Positions 25,853 through 32,842 of a stretch of DNA of 64,000 nucleotides are shown piece after piece; positions within the stretch are counted from its first letter, which is position 1; the number at the start of each line of letters is the position of its first letter. The stretch covers positions 26,647 to 90,646 of the forward strand of contig NZ_FOBF01000028.1 in NCBI RefSeq assembly GCF_900109355.1. The letters run 5' to 3'. The notes under the pieces were generated by a model. It searched no databases, was not told where the DNA came from, and saw only the letters and a program-made list of their open reading frames with translations. A program made the position numbers and the translations under genes. This stretch comes from Nonomuraea pusilla (lineage in GTDB: Bacteria; Actinomycetota; Actinomycetes; Streptosporangiales; Streptosporangiaceae).

Positions 25853-26314
25853 TCAGCGGGGCGGGTGCTGCTCTTCCCAGCGGCGCAGCAGGCCGGGCAG
25901 TTCGCCCAGCAGGAACCGGTAGAAGTCGCGCATCCGCGTCAGACGCTCGTGGGCCGGGTCGCCGGACGCGGTGGCGGCGATCCCGGTGTCGGCCGCCTTC
26001 AGCATGACGCCGACCACCGTGTTCTGGGCGGAGAACAGGGTGGACCAGGCGTCGTCGCGCAGGCGGTAGTGCTCGCGGCGGCTGCCGGGCGCGGGCAGTC
26101 GTTCGATCAGGCCGACCGACAGCAGCGCCTTGACCGCGCCGGACACCGAGCCCGCGCTGACGCCGAGCCGGTCGGCGATCTCCCCCATGGTCACCGTCTC
26201 GTCGCCGGTGAACAGGAACACGGCCAGTGCCCGTGCCGGCATCCGCTGCAGGCCGCCCTCGGCCAGCGCCAGCGCCAGCTGTTCCGCGGCCTGCCACCGC
26301 TCCGTCTCGCTCAC
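25853..26314 (-). CDS. GbsR/MarR-type transcriptional regulator
   Basis: 153 residues from a GTG preceded by GGAGGTGGCAG. Winged-helix domain at residues 20-80: GGLQRMPARALAVFLFTGDETVTMGEIADRLGVSAGSVSGAVKALLSVGLIERLPAPGSR, the GbsR-like pattern, followed by a helical dimerisation region ending in LLRRWEEQHPPR. Divergent from the glycosyltransferase at 26468, with a perfect palindrome between them, so it most likely represses that gene. Confidence 0.88.
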   Translation of the reverse strand: MSETERWQAAEQLALALAEGGLQRMPARALAVFLFTGDETVTMGEIADRLGVSAGSVSGAVKALLSVGLIERLPAPGSRREHYRLRDDAWSTLFSAQNTVVGVMLKAADTGIAATASGDPAHERLTRMRDFYRFLLGELPGLLRRWEEQHPPR

Positions 26315-26352
26315 CTGCCACCTCCCACGGCAGAATAGCGGATTCCTAAGCC

Positions 26353-26381
26353 TTCAGAAATTTCTGAAATTTCGCTATATT
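26353..26381 (+). promoter_or_regulatory. Palindromic operator and -10 box of the glycosyltransferase promoter
   Basis: TTCAGAAATTTCTGAA (26353-26368) is a perfect 16-bp palindrome; GAAATTTC recurs 9 bp later (26366-26373). TATATT (26376-26381) is a good -10, so a bound regulator would cover the -35 region. Located between the GbsR-like gene and the glycosyltransferase. Confidence 0.75.
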
Positions 26382-26467
26382 GCGGGCATTCGGTTCCTCG
26401 GGGCCGACGGTGTGCCGGGAAGCCTGGTCGGCGAGCGCAGCAGCAGTCCTCCACGCAAGGAGCGCCG

Positions 26468-27730
26468 ATGAAGGTCCTCATCCTCACCCATGGCACCCGC
26501 GGCGACGTGCAGCCGTACGCCGCCCTCGCGCTCGCACTGAGAACGGCCGGGCACGAGCCGGTCCTGGCCGGCCCGGCCGCGATGGCCTCCCTGGCCGAGC
26601 CGCACGACATCACGTTCGCGCCGCTCCACGACGGGCCGAACACCCTCATCGACGACCCGGACATCCGCCAGGCCGTCGAGACCAACTACCGCGGCCTGCG
26701 CGGCAAGAAGGTCGCCCTGCGGGTGATGCGCCGCACCAAGCCGCTCATGGCGGCCGTCCTCGACGACCTCGTCACCGTCGCCGAGCAGGGGGCCGACCTG
26801 GTCGTGCACGCGCCCGGCATCCCGGGACAGCACGTCGCGGAACGGCTCGGAGTCCCCGCGGTGCCCGCCGCGCTCCAGCCCGTCTGGGTGCCCACCGCGG
26901 CCTTCCCCAACCCCATGCTGCCGGTGCCGTTGCCCGGAGCGCTGAACCGAGCCTCGTACCTGCCGATCAGGCTGATGCTGCGCTCCCTCGGCGGCATCGC
27001 CGACGACCTGCGCGAACGCCGGCTCGGCCTGCCGCGCCGACGCGGGCGGCACGACATCCTGCGCGGGCCCGACGGCCGCCCGGCGACCGTCCTGCACGGC
27101 TTCAGCAGGCACCTCCTGCCCGGCCGCCTGGACTACCCGGCGTGGGTGCACACGACCGGCTTCTGGTTCCTGCCCGCGCCGCCCGGCTGGGCGCCGTCGC
27201 CCGAGCTGGCCGCGTTCCTGGAAGCCGGGCAGCCGCCGGTGTACGTGGGGTTCGGCAGCATGGCCGGCACCGATCCGCGGCGCGTCGGCCGCATCGTGAC
27301 GGAGGCGGTCAGGCTGGCCGGCGTGCGCGCCGTGCTGGCCTCCGGCTGGGGCGGCATCCAGGCCACGGACCTGCCGGACACCGTCCACCAGCTCGACCAG
27401 GCCCCGCACGACTGGCTGTTCCCGCGCATGGCCGCGATCGTCCACCACGGCGGCAGCGGCACCACCGGCGCGGCGCTGGCCGCCGGACGGCCGCAGGTCG
27501 TCTGCCCGTTCGTCGCCGACCAGCCGTTCTGGGCGGCCCGCGCGCACGCGGCCGGCGTCGCCGTGCCGCCCCAGCCGCAGCGACGCCTGACCCCGGAGAC
27601 GCTCGCCGCCGCCATCCGCCTGGCCGCCACCGACCCCGGGATGGCGGCCGCCGCCGCCGATCTCGGGCGCCGGATCCGCGCCGAGGACAGCACCGGGCGT
27701 GCCGTGACGATCCTGGAGTCGCTGTCATGA
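26468..27730 (+). CDS. GT1-family glycosyltransferase (macrolide/sterol type)
   Basis: 420 residues, two Rossmann halves. The N-terminus MKVLILTHGTRGDVQPYAALA and the sugar-nucleotide motif HHGGSGTTGAALAAGRPQVVCPFVADQPFW (given in part here) are those of UDP-glycosyltransferases such as macrolide-inactivating and sterol glucosyltransferases. It likely transfers a sugar to a small hydrophobic acceptor in the cytoplasm. Beside a GbsR/MarR-type repressor with a shared operator, a detoxification/resistance role is a reasonable guess. AAGGAG precedes the ATG. Confidence 0.9.
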   Translation: MKVLILTHGTRGDVQPYAALALALRTAGHEPVLAGPAAMASLAEPHDITFAPLHDGPNTLIDDPDIRQAVETNYRGLRGKKVALRVMRRTKPLMAAVLDDLVTVAEQGADLVVHAPGIPGQHVAERLGVPAVPAALQPVWVPTAAFPNPMLPVPLPGALNRASYLPIRLMLRSLGGIADDLRERRLGLPRRRGRHDILRGPDGRPATVLHGFSRHLLPGRLDYPAWVHTTGFWFLPAPPGWAPSPELAAFLEAGQPPVYVGFGSMAGTDPRRVGRIVTEAVRLAGVRAVLASGWGGIQATDLPDTVHQLDQAPHDWLFPRMAAIVHHGGSGTTGAALAAGRPQVVCPFVADQPFWAARAHAAGVAVPPQPQRRLTPETLAAAIRLAATDPGMAAAAADLGRRIRAEDSTGRAVTILESLS

Positions 27731-27836
27731 TCGGTACGACCTGCGCGGCCTCGTCACCGGCCACGCCGAGAGCCTGGCGGCGCTGACCGGCGCGCGCTCC
27801 GGCAGCGACCCGTCCAGGCAGAGCAGCCATGCCCGG

Positions 27837-27891
27837 GGCCGGGCTGTACTTGCCCGCTCAGGTGTCCTGAGCGGGCAAGTACAGCCCGGCC
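27837..27891. terminator. Perfect 26-bp inverted repeat
   Basis: Arms 27837-27862 and 27866-27891 are exact reverse complements around a TGT loop (inner part TTGCCCGCTCAGG). It can terminate transcription from both sides and overlaps the 3' end of the TetR-like remnant. Confidence 0.8.
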
Positions 27892-28100
27892 TGGCGGTGG
27901 ACGGCGGTCAGGTGGCGCAGCATGCCGGCGGCGTCCGGCGGGTCGGGCTGCAGCACCCGGTAGGTCACCGCGCCGGCCATCATGTCGATCAGCACGTCCA
28001 GGTCGGCGTCGGCCGCCATCGTGCCGTCCCGCTGGGCGCGCCGCGGCATCGCGGCGGCCAGCTCGCGGTGATCGTCGTGCTGTCGATCCTGCCGCACAGC
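27858..28100 (-). pseudogene. C-terminal remnant of a TetR-family regulator
   Basis: The frame encodes ELAAAMPRRAQRDGTMAADADLDVLIDMMAGAVTYRVL and then LRHLTAVHRQAGLYLP before a stop: the ligand-binding C-terminus of TetR regulators (D-D-x-L-x-D-x-M-x-G-A-x-x-Y-R-x-L). No helix-turn-helix follows upstream in this or neighbouring frames, so the N-terminal half is missing or scrambled between 28100 and 28260. The 5' limit given is approximate. Confidence 0.45.
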
Positions 28101-28271
28101 TCGACCGGCATCGTGGTGGCCCGCGGCTTCGACGACGAGCGCGAGGTCCCGGCCTGGTACGGAGGTGTCACCCGCGAGATACGCCGACCGCGGTGACCAT
28201 GTCGGGCAGACGTCGGCGGCTCGCCTGCCGTCTGCCCGTCGGCTGCCGGACTTCGCCAAGGAGACGCGATC

Positions 28272-29144
28272 ATGTCCACTTCCCGCACAGCCTTCTCCGA
28301 GCGCGCCACCGCCCTGGCCCGGCTGCCGGCGGGCACGGTGGAGTACCGGCTGGAAGGCGAAGGCTCCAGGACAGTCCTGGTGTTCCACGGCGGTCACATG
28401 CGGGCGGGGCTGGCGCTGGGCGAGGAGGTCTTCGCCGACGCCGGTCTCACGGTGCTGGCGCCCTCACGCCCCGGTTACGGGCGTACGCCGCTGACCACCG
28501 GCGCCACGCCGGCCGGCTTCGCCGACGCCACCGCCCAGCTGTGCGGGACACTGGGCATCGAACGCCTCGCCGCGGTCGTGGGTGTCTCGGCGGGGGGACG
28601 CACCGCGCTGACCATGGCCGCCTGCCATCCGCACCTGGTCGAACGCGTCATCCTGCAAAGCGCGGTCGGATTCCTGCCCTGGCCCGACCGGCTGACCCGG
28701 CTGGGCGGCAGGGCGTTGTTCAACGCGCGCGTCGAGGCCGGAACCTGGGCGATCATGCGGTCCCTGATCCGGGCCGCGCCGTCCTCGGCGCTGTGCCTGC
28801 TGCTGCGCGACCTGTCGGTCCTGCCCGCGCGGCAGGTCCTGGCGGGCCTGTCCGTCAGCGAGCGGGCGACGCTGACCGGACTGTTCACCATGATGCGCTC
28901 GGGCCACGGCTTCGTCGCCGACATGCTCCCCGTGCCGGACTGCGCCGCGCAGGTCGGCCAGCCCGCACTGGTCATCGCCAGCCGCCGCGACCGGTCGGTG
29001 TCCTTCGCCCACGCCGAGTCCCTGGCGGCGGCGATGCCGAACGCCGAACTGGTGGACAGCCGGGCCGACAGTCACATGATCTGGTTCGGCCCGGACTATC
29101 CCCGGATCGCCGCGAAGATCCGCGATTTCCTTGGCGCAGGCTGA
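28272..29144 (+). CDS. Alpha/beta-hydrolase
   Basis: 290 residues. Core features: oxyanion region VLVFHGGHMRAG, PSRPGYGRTP, nucleophile elbow GVSAGG, acid loop ALVIASRRDRSVSF and the catalytic His near DSRADSHMIWFG. A serine hydrolase of unknown substrate, probably cytoplasmic (no signal peptide). AAGGAGACGCG precedes the ATG. It stands alone between the TetR remnant and a complete TetR gene in the opposite direction. Confidence 0.88.
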   Translation: MSTSRTAFSERATALARLPAGTVEYRLEGEGSRTVLVFHGGHMRAGLALGEEVFADAGLTVLAPSRPGYGRTPLTTGATPAGFADATAQLCGTLGIERLAAVVGVSAGGRTALTMAACHPHLVERVILQSAVGFLPWPDRLTRLGGRALFNARVEAGTWAIMRSLIRAAPSSALCLLLRDLSVLPARQVLAGLSVSERATLTGLFTMMRSGHGFVADMLPVPDCAAQVGQPALVIASRRDRSVSFAHAESLAAAMPNAELVDSRADSHMIWFGPDYPRIAAKIRDFLGAG

Positions 29145-29202
29145 GGCACCCTGGCCCTTCACCTGAGCTGTGGCCCGAGGCGGTCGCCTCGCCCTGGGGA
29201 GG

Positions 29203-29820
29203 TCAGGGGTGCTTCGGGGTGAGGCCTGCGGCGACGATGTCGACGAGCAGGTCGAGGATCTTCGGGCGGAGCGCGGGATCGCCGAGGCGTTCGGCGAACA
29301 TCGGCACCAGCAGCACGCACTGCAGCACGCCGACGATCACGTCGGGTTCGGCGTCGACGAGGTCCCCCCGCTCGGCGCGGGCCACCAGGAACTCGCGCAG
29401 GGCGGTGGCGGGGTTGTCGGAGGCGGCGGCGGCCAGCCGGTCGGGGCTGAGCTTGCGGGCCACGGCCTCCATCTCCTCCGGGTGCGTCGTCAGCCGCCGC
29501 CACAGCGGGTTGACCGACAGCTCCTCCAGCGTGGCGCGCAGGAAGCGGCGCAGCCCTTCCCGGGTGTCGTCCGCGCTGAGCAGGGCGCCGTCGACGACGT
29601 GCCGCTTGACCTCGCCGGACTGGCGCAGCATCAGTTCCAGGTACAGCGCCTCCTTCGAGTCGAAGAAGACGTAGAAGCTGCTCTTGGCCACGCCGGTGGG
29701 GGCCATCAGCTCCTCCAGGGAGGTCTTGCGCAGCCCCTGGCCGGTGAACAGCTTCTCGCCGGTCTCCAGCAGCAGGGCGCTGATGCGGGCCTTCTCCTCG
29801 GCGGTGAATGCGGGCGGCAT
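29203..29820 (-). CDS. TetR-family transcriptional regulator
   Basis: 205 residues from the ATG at 29820. N-terminal helix-turn-helix: KARISALLLETGEKLFTGQGLRKTSLEELMAPTGVAKSSFYVFFDSKEALYLELM (quoted only to locate it; recognition helix VAKSSFYVFF), then a helical ligand domain. It follows the DUF6653 gene by 47 bp in the same direction. A GGTTATATGG motif just upstream recurs before the DUF6653 gene, so it probably controls both. Confidence 0.9.
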   Translation of the reverse strand: MPPAFTAEEKARISALLLETGEKLFTGQGLRKTSLEELMAPTGVAKSSFYVFFDSKEALYLELMLRQSGEVKRHVVDGALLSADDTREGLRRFLRATLEELSVNPLWRRLTTHPEEMEAVARKLSPDRLAAAASDNPATALREFLVARAERGDLVDAEPDVIVGVLQCVLLVPMFAERLGDPALRPKILDLLVDIVAAGLTPKHP

Positions 29821-29855
29821 CGCGGGCACCTTCCTGGGAACGCTGGGAACGTTTC

Positions 29856-29865
29856 GGTTATATGG
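29856..29865. promoter_or_regulatory. Candidate TetR site, copy 1
   Basis: GGTTATATGG between the DUF6653 stop and the TetR start; its match GGTTTTATGG occurs on the minus strand at 30425-30416. Confidence 0.4.
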
Positions 29866-29867
29866 TT

Positions 29868-30365
29868 TCACGACTGCGTCGTCGCGGCGGCGCGGCGCAG
29901 GCCCTCTTCGTAGATGGCGACGAAGCGGTCGATCTGCCACAGCTGGGAGACGAAGACCAGTGCCCAGCCGAAGACGGCCGGCCAGGCCTCGACGCGGACC
30001 AGCCCGTACACCATGATGGCGGCACCGGCGGCGGCCATGGCGATCAGCCAGCGGAGCGCCGGCCGGTGCGCCTCGGCCGCCAGGGAGTGGTCGGCGGCGT
30101 ACATCTTCTCGCCGTAGATGCCCTTCTCCGCCCAGCTGCGCGGCTCGTGGACCGGCTTGAACGCGTGCGGGTTGATCCACATCCAGATCACGCCCGCCGC
30201 GATCGGGGCCGCCGCCCACCAACCGAGCGTGTCGCGGAAGTAGATCGGCAGCAGGATCGGCGCCAGACCGGCCATCCGGGTCCACACGCTCCAGGCGTTG
30301 GCGTGCCGCTTCCAGGAGTCGTCGTCGAGTCCGAACGTGGCGGCGGCGGCCTGGGTGAGCTTCAT
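29868..30365 (-). CDS. DUF6653 family membrane protein
   Basis: 165 residues from the ATG at 30365 (AAGGAGCACCG upstream). Four hydrophobic segments: around MAGLAPILLPIYF, WWAAAPIAAGVIWMWI, ALRWLIAMAAAGAAIMVYGL and WPAVFGWALVFVSQLW. Conserved-looking WSVWTRM, INPHAFKPV and WAEKGIYGEK motifs match DUF6653 proteins, which have no assigned function. The promoter reads TTGAAA - 17 bp - TTTTAT on the minus strand at about 30447-30419, with the candidate TetR site at its -10. Confidence 0.8.
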   Translation of the reverse strand: MKLTQAAAATFGLDDDSWKRHANAWSVWTRMAGLAPILLPIYFRDTLGWWAAAPIAAGVIWMWINPHAFKPVHEPRSWAEKGIYGEKMYAADHSLAAEAHRPALRWLIAMAAAGAAIMVYGLVRVEAWPAVFGWALVFVSQLWQIDRFVAIYEEGLRRAAATTQS

Positions 30366-30415
30366 CGGTGCTCCTTGGGGAGGGAGGGTGCCCGGACGCT
30401 TCCCGGGCGATGAAT

Positions 30416-30425
30416 CCATAAAACC
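30416..30425 (-). promoter_or_regulatory. Candidate TetR site, copy 2, at the DUF6653 promoter
   Basis: Minus strand GGTTTTATGG overlapping the likely -10 (TTTTAT) of TTGAAA-17-TTTTAT. One mismatch from the copy at 29856. Confidence 0.4.
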
Positions 30426-30453
30426 AGATTCGCTGAATGTTTTCAAAGGCGCG

Positions 30454-30769
30454 TGCCGGCATCGCGTCCGGCGCGGGTCGCGCTGGGGGTGCTCGGGGCG
30501 GTGGCCGTCCTGACCGCGTTCACCGTCGCCCGCGTGCGGGACGGGGAGGGCCGGGGATGACGGATGTTGTCGGCCAGGCGCGGGCCCCGGCCTCCTTGAG
30601 CAGGGCTCCTGCTGGCACGGATCGGTCCTGATGTCCGCCGGCCTGCGACCGGCCGCATGGGAGCCGATCGGCGCCGACTACCGCAGCGACATGATCGTCC
30701 TGCGCAGACGGGGGTGATCGTCGAGCCGGAGCACAGGGGGCAGGCGGCGAGCGCCAGGCGAGCGGTCCG
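30454..30769. other. Gene-poor stretch with small coding scraps
   Basis: No complete gene. A frame from a GTG at 30453 to a TGA at 30560 encodes one membrane-like helix (VALGVLGAVAVLTAFTVARV), and another, ending at 30718, reads AWEPIGADYRSDMIVLRRRG. Both look like the ends of lost genes; neither could be assigned to a family. Confidence 0.4.
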
Positions 30770-31192
30770 TCAGCGGGTGTCCCGGCCCTCGGGGCGGTCC
30801 GCGCCGTCGTCTCCCCGCTCCGCCCGGACCCTGCTCCACCAGGAGGGCCTCGCCTCCTTCGCCCCGCCGACGTAGCGGTGCACCTCGACCTCGTCCACGA
30901 TCACGAGACCCTCTTCCACCAGTTCGTCCAGCACGAGCAGGAAGTTCGCGACGTTCTCCTCGGTGTCGACGACGACGACGGCGACCGGGAGGTCGCTGCT
31001 CAGGGCGAGCAGGTGACCGGTGTGGATCCGGGACGAGGCGCCGAAGCCCTCCACGCCCCGGAAGACACTGGCGCCGGCCAGCCCCATCGTGTGGGCCCGG
31101 TGCACGATCTCGGCGTACAGCGGGCGGTGACGGTAGAGGTCGCTCTCGCCGATGAAGATGGTCACGCGACAGGCTCGGCCACGCAGTCTCAT
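30770..31192 (-). CDS. DUF190 protein, divergent from the fluoride operon
   Basis: 140 residues from the ATG at 31192 (AAGGAG six bases upstream). PII-like fold landmarks of DUF190: RVTIFIGESDLYRHRPLYAEIVHRAH, GLAGASVFRGVEGFG, LPVAVVVVDTEE and VEVHRYVG. DUF190 genes accompany crcB fluoride channels. Compared with the second copy at 31894 it has a 30-residue basic tail. It diverges from the riboswitch-controlled crcB gene; whether it responds to fluoride is unknown because no riboswitch is seen on its own leader. Confidence 0.88.
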   Translation of the reverse strand: MRLRGRACRVTIFIGESDLYRHRPLYAEIVHRAHTMGLAGASVFRGVEGFGASSRIHTGHLLALSSDLPVAVVVVDTEENVANFLLVLDELVEEGLVIVDEVEVHRYVGGAKEARPSWWSRVRAERGDDGADRPEGRDTR

Positions 31193-31223
31193 GCCGGCTC
31201 CTTCGTCCACCAGGCCTCCAGCG

Positions 31224-31300
31224 TAGAATGGTGACCCGGTGATGGACCCCGCCGGGGCGGCGCCGCCGCCCGAACCGCCGCCAGGCTGATGGCTCCTGAT
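31224..31300 (+). promoter_or_regulatory. Promoter and fluoride riboswitch (crcB motif)
   Basis: TAGAAT (31224-31229) is a -10 box placing transcription start near 31236. The leader then contains the conserved crcB-RNA elements in order: GGTGATGG (31238-31245), a GC-rich hairpin, GAACCGCC (31272-31279) and GGCTGATGGCTCCTG (31284-31298). Fluoride binding to this RNA switches on the crcB genes downstream. Confidence 0.85.
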
Positions 31301-31366
31301 CCAGCAGGGCCAGCGCGACGAGCGTCGAGCTGGTCCGGGGAGAAGGTCAACCGGCCGGAGGTCATC

Positions 31367-31897
31367 GTGTCGTCACGTCCGTCCAGTGACCGGGACGTGC
31401 CCGTCGATCCCGGCGCCGAGGTGGCGTCCGAGCAGTCACACGCCACGCGCGACGTCTTGCGCGCACCCCGGCCCAGGCCCGGCGGCCGTCCCGCCAGGGT
31501 CCTGGCCGCGATCGCCCTCGGCGGCGGGCTCGGCAGCGTCGCACGCCACCTGATAGGCGAAGCCGTTCCCGCGCAGGCCGGCCACTTCCCGTGGGCGACC
31601 TTCCTCATCAACGTCTCCGGCTGTTTCGCGCTGGGCCTGCTCATGGTCTACGTCCTGGACGTGTGGCCGCCCAGCCGCTACATCCGCCCCTTCTTCGGGG
31701 TCGGCCTGCTCGGCGGGTACACCACCTTCTCCACGTTCACCGTGGAGATCCTGCGTCTGGCGCAGCGAGGCGCGTGGACGGTCGCCGACTCGTACGCGCT
31801 CGGCAGCCTCGCCGCCGGTCTGGCGGCGGTGTGGTGCGGCATGGCGCTGGCCCGTCGTACGGCGGGCATCCCTGTGCGAGGAAAGGAGCCGCGATGA
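31367..31897 (+). CDS. crcB: Fluoride channel CrcB/Fluc, subunit 1
   Basis: 176 residues from a GTG preceded by GGAGGTCATC; the first 50 residues are a hydrophilic extension not seen in most CrcB proteins. The channel core has four helices with GGGLGSVARHLIG, FLINVSGCFALGL, GLLGGYTTFSTFTVE: the conserved N of the VN motif and the TTFSTF phenylalanine box. Fluc channels work as antiparallel dimers, and two-gene systems form heterodimers, here with the CrcB at 32232. First gene of the riboswitch-led operon; its stop overlaps the DUF190 start (ATGA). Confidence 0.93.
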   Translation: MSSRPSSDRDVPVDPGAEVASEQSHATRDVLRAPRPRPGGRPARVLAAIALGGGLGSVARHLIGEAVPAQAGHFPWATFLINVSGCFALGLLMVYVLDVWPPSRYIRPFFGVGLLGGYTTFSTFTVEILRLAQRGAWTVADSYALGSLAAGLAAVWCGMALARRTAGIPVRGKEPR

Positions 31898-32235
31898 GGC
31901 TCGAAGGCCCCGCGATCCGCCTGACGATCATCCTCGGCGAGGACGACCGGTACGAGCGCCGCCCGCTCTACACGGAGATCGTCCGTCGAGCTCACCGGCA
32001 GGGCCTGGCGGGGGCGAGCGTCTTCAGAGGCGTCGAGGGCTTCGGCGCCTCCTCCCTGGTCCACACGGCCCGGATCCTCTCGCTCGCCGGCGACCTGCCC
32101 GTCTCCGTCGTCATCGTCGACACCGAGGAGAAGATCAACGCGTTCCTCGCCGACCTGGACGAGCTGATCGACGAGGGCCTCGTCGTCCTGGACCCCGTCG
32201 AGGTCCACCGCTACGTCGGCAGGAAGCCCGCATGA
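31894..32235 (+). CDS. DUF190 protein within the crcB operon
   Basis: 113 residues, normal length. IRLTIILGEDDRYERRPLYTEIVRRAH, GLAGASVFRGVEGFG and VEVHRYVG are shared with the divergent copy at 30770, indicating duplication. Sits between the two crcB genes with ATGA overlaps on both sides, so translation is coupled. A PII-like regulatory or accessory role in fluoride export is inferred from context only. Confidence 0.92.
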   Translation: MRLEGPAIRLTIILGEDDRYERRPLYTEIVRRAHRQGLAGASVFRGVEGFGASSLVHTARILSLAGDLPVSVVIVDTEEKINAFLADLDELIDEGLVVLDPVEVHRYVGRKPA

Positions 32236-32600
32236 CGGTCGTCCTCGTCTTCCTCGGGGGCGCCGTCGGGGCGCCCGCGCGATACCTGCTCGACCGGCTG
32301 ATCCAGAAGCGGCACGACACCGTCTTCCCGTGGGGCACGTTCACCGTCAACATGGTGGGCTCGCTGGTGCTGGGCTTCCTGCTGGGGGCCGGATCCGGCG
32401 TGGGCGTCCCGAGGGAGCTGTCGCTGCTGCTCGGCACCGGCGTGTGCGGGGCGCTGACGACGTTCAGCACGTTCGGGTTCGAGACCATGAGGCTGGTCGA
32501 GGAGGGCTCGCTCCTCGAAGCCGGGCTCAACGCCCTCGGCAGCCTGCTCCTGGGCGTCCTCGCCGCGTTCTGCGGCTACGAGCTGGCGACGCTGCTCTAG
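32232..32600 (+). CDS. crcB: Fluoride channel CrcB/Fluc, subunit 2
   Basis: 122 residues, the usual CrcB size. GGAVGAPARYLLDR, WGTFTVNMVGSLVLGF (conserved Asn), GVCGALTTFSTFGFE (Phe box). Probably pairs with the subunit at 31367 as a heterodimer. Last gene of the fluoride operon, overlapping DUF190 by ATGA. Confidence 0.94.
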   Translation: MTVVLVFLGGAVGAPARYLLDRLIQKRHDTVFPWGTFTVNMVGSLVLGFLLGAGSGVGVPRELSLLLGTGVCGALTTFSTFGFETMRLVEEGSLLEAGLNALGSLLLGVLAAFCGYELATLL

Positions 32601-32726
32601 CCCGCGCGGGGCGGAGCCTCCGCGATCACGCGGACTTCCGGCCTGTCCGACGGGGCAGCCGCGCATGGGCCCGCGGCCGCGGCCGGTCGCGCTGCGGGGG
32701 CGCCGCCGCGCCCCGGGACCGGGGAC

Positions 32727-32740
32727 GGGACTTTCGACTC
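32727..32740 (+). promoter_or_regulatory. DosR/DevR-like box upstream of the MgtA-like ATPase
   Basis: GGGACTTTCGACTC, close to GGGTCTTTCGGCTC at 61868; left half-site perfect, one mismatch in the right half. About 100 bp before the coding start and just before a strong leader hairpin. Confidence 0.5.
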
Positions 32741-32741
32741 T

Positions 32742-32829
32742 GGGGGTCGGCGGGGCCCGCTGGTGGAATCGGTGATGCCCCCCAGGAGCCCGTCCCGGGG
32801 GCGACCCCCAGGAACCCCCGCCGACCCCC
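32742..32829 (+). promoter_or_regulatory. Structured leader of the MgtA-like gene
   Basis: GGGGGTCGGCGGGG (32742-32755) is the exact reverse complement of CCCCGCCGACCCCC (32816-32829), enclosing about 60 bases with an inner GCCCCC/GGGGGC stem. The right arm ends directly before the GAGG ribosome-binding site, so folding could block translation. Not a match to a riboswitch class I know. Confidence 0.5.
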
Positions 32830-32842
32830 GTGAGGTGTGCTC

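Noticed and set aside
27731..27836. Plus-strand frame end after the glycosyltransferase (YDLRGLVTGHAESLAAL)
   Set aside because: Too short and without a start or family match; left unassigned.
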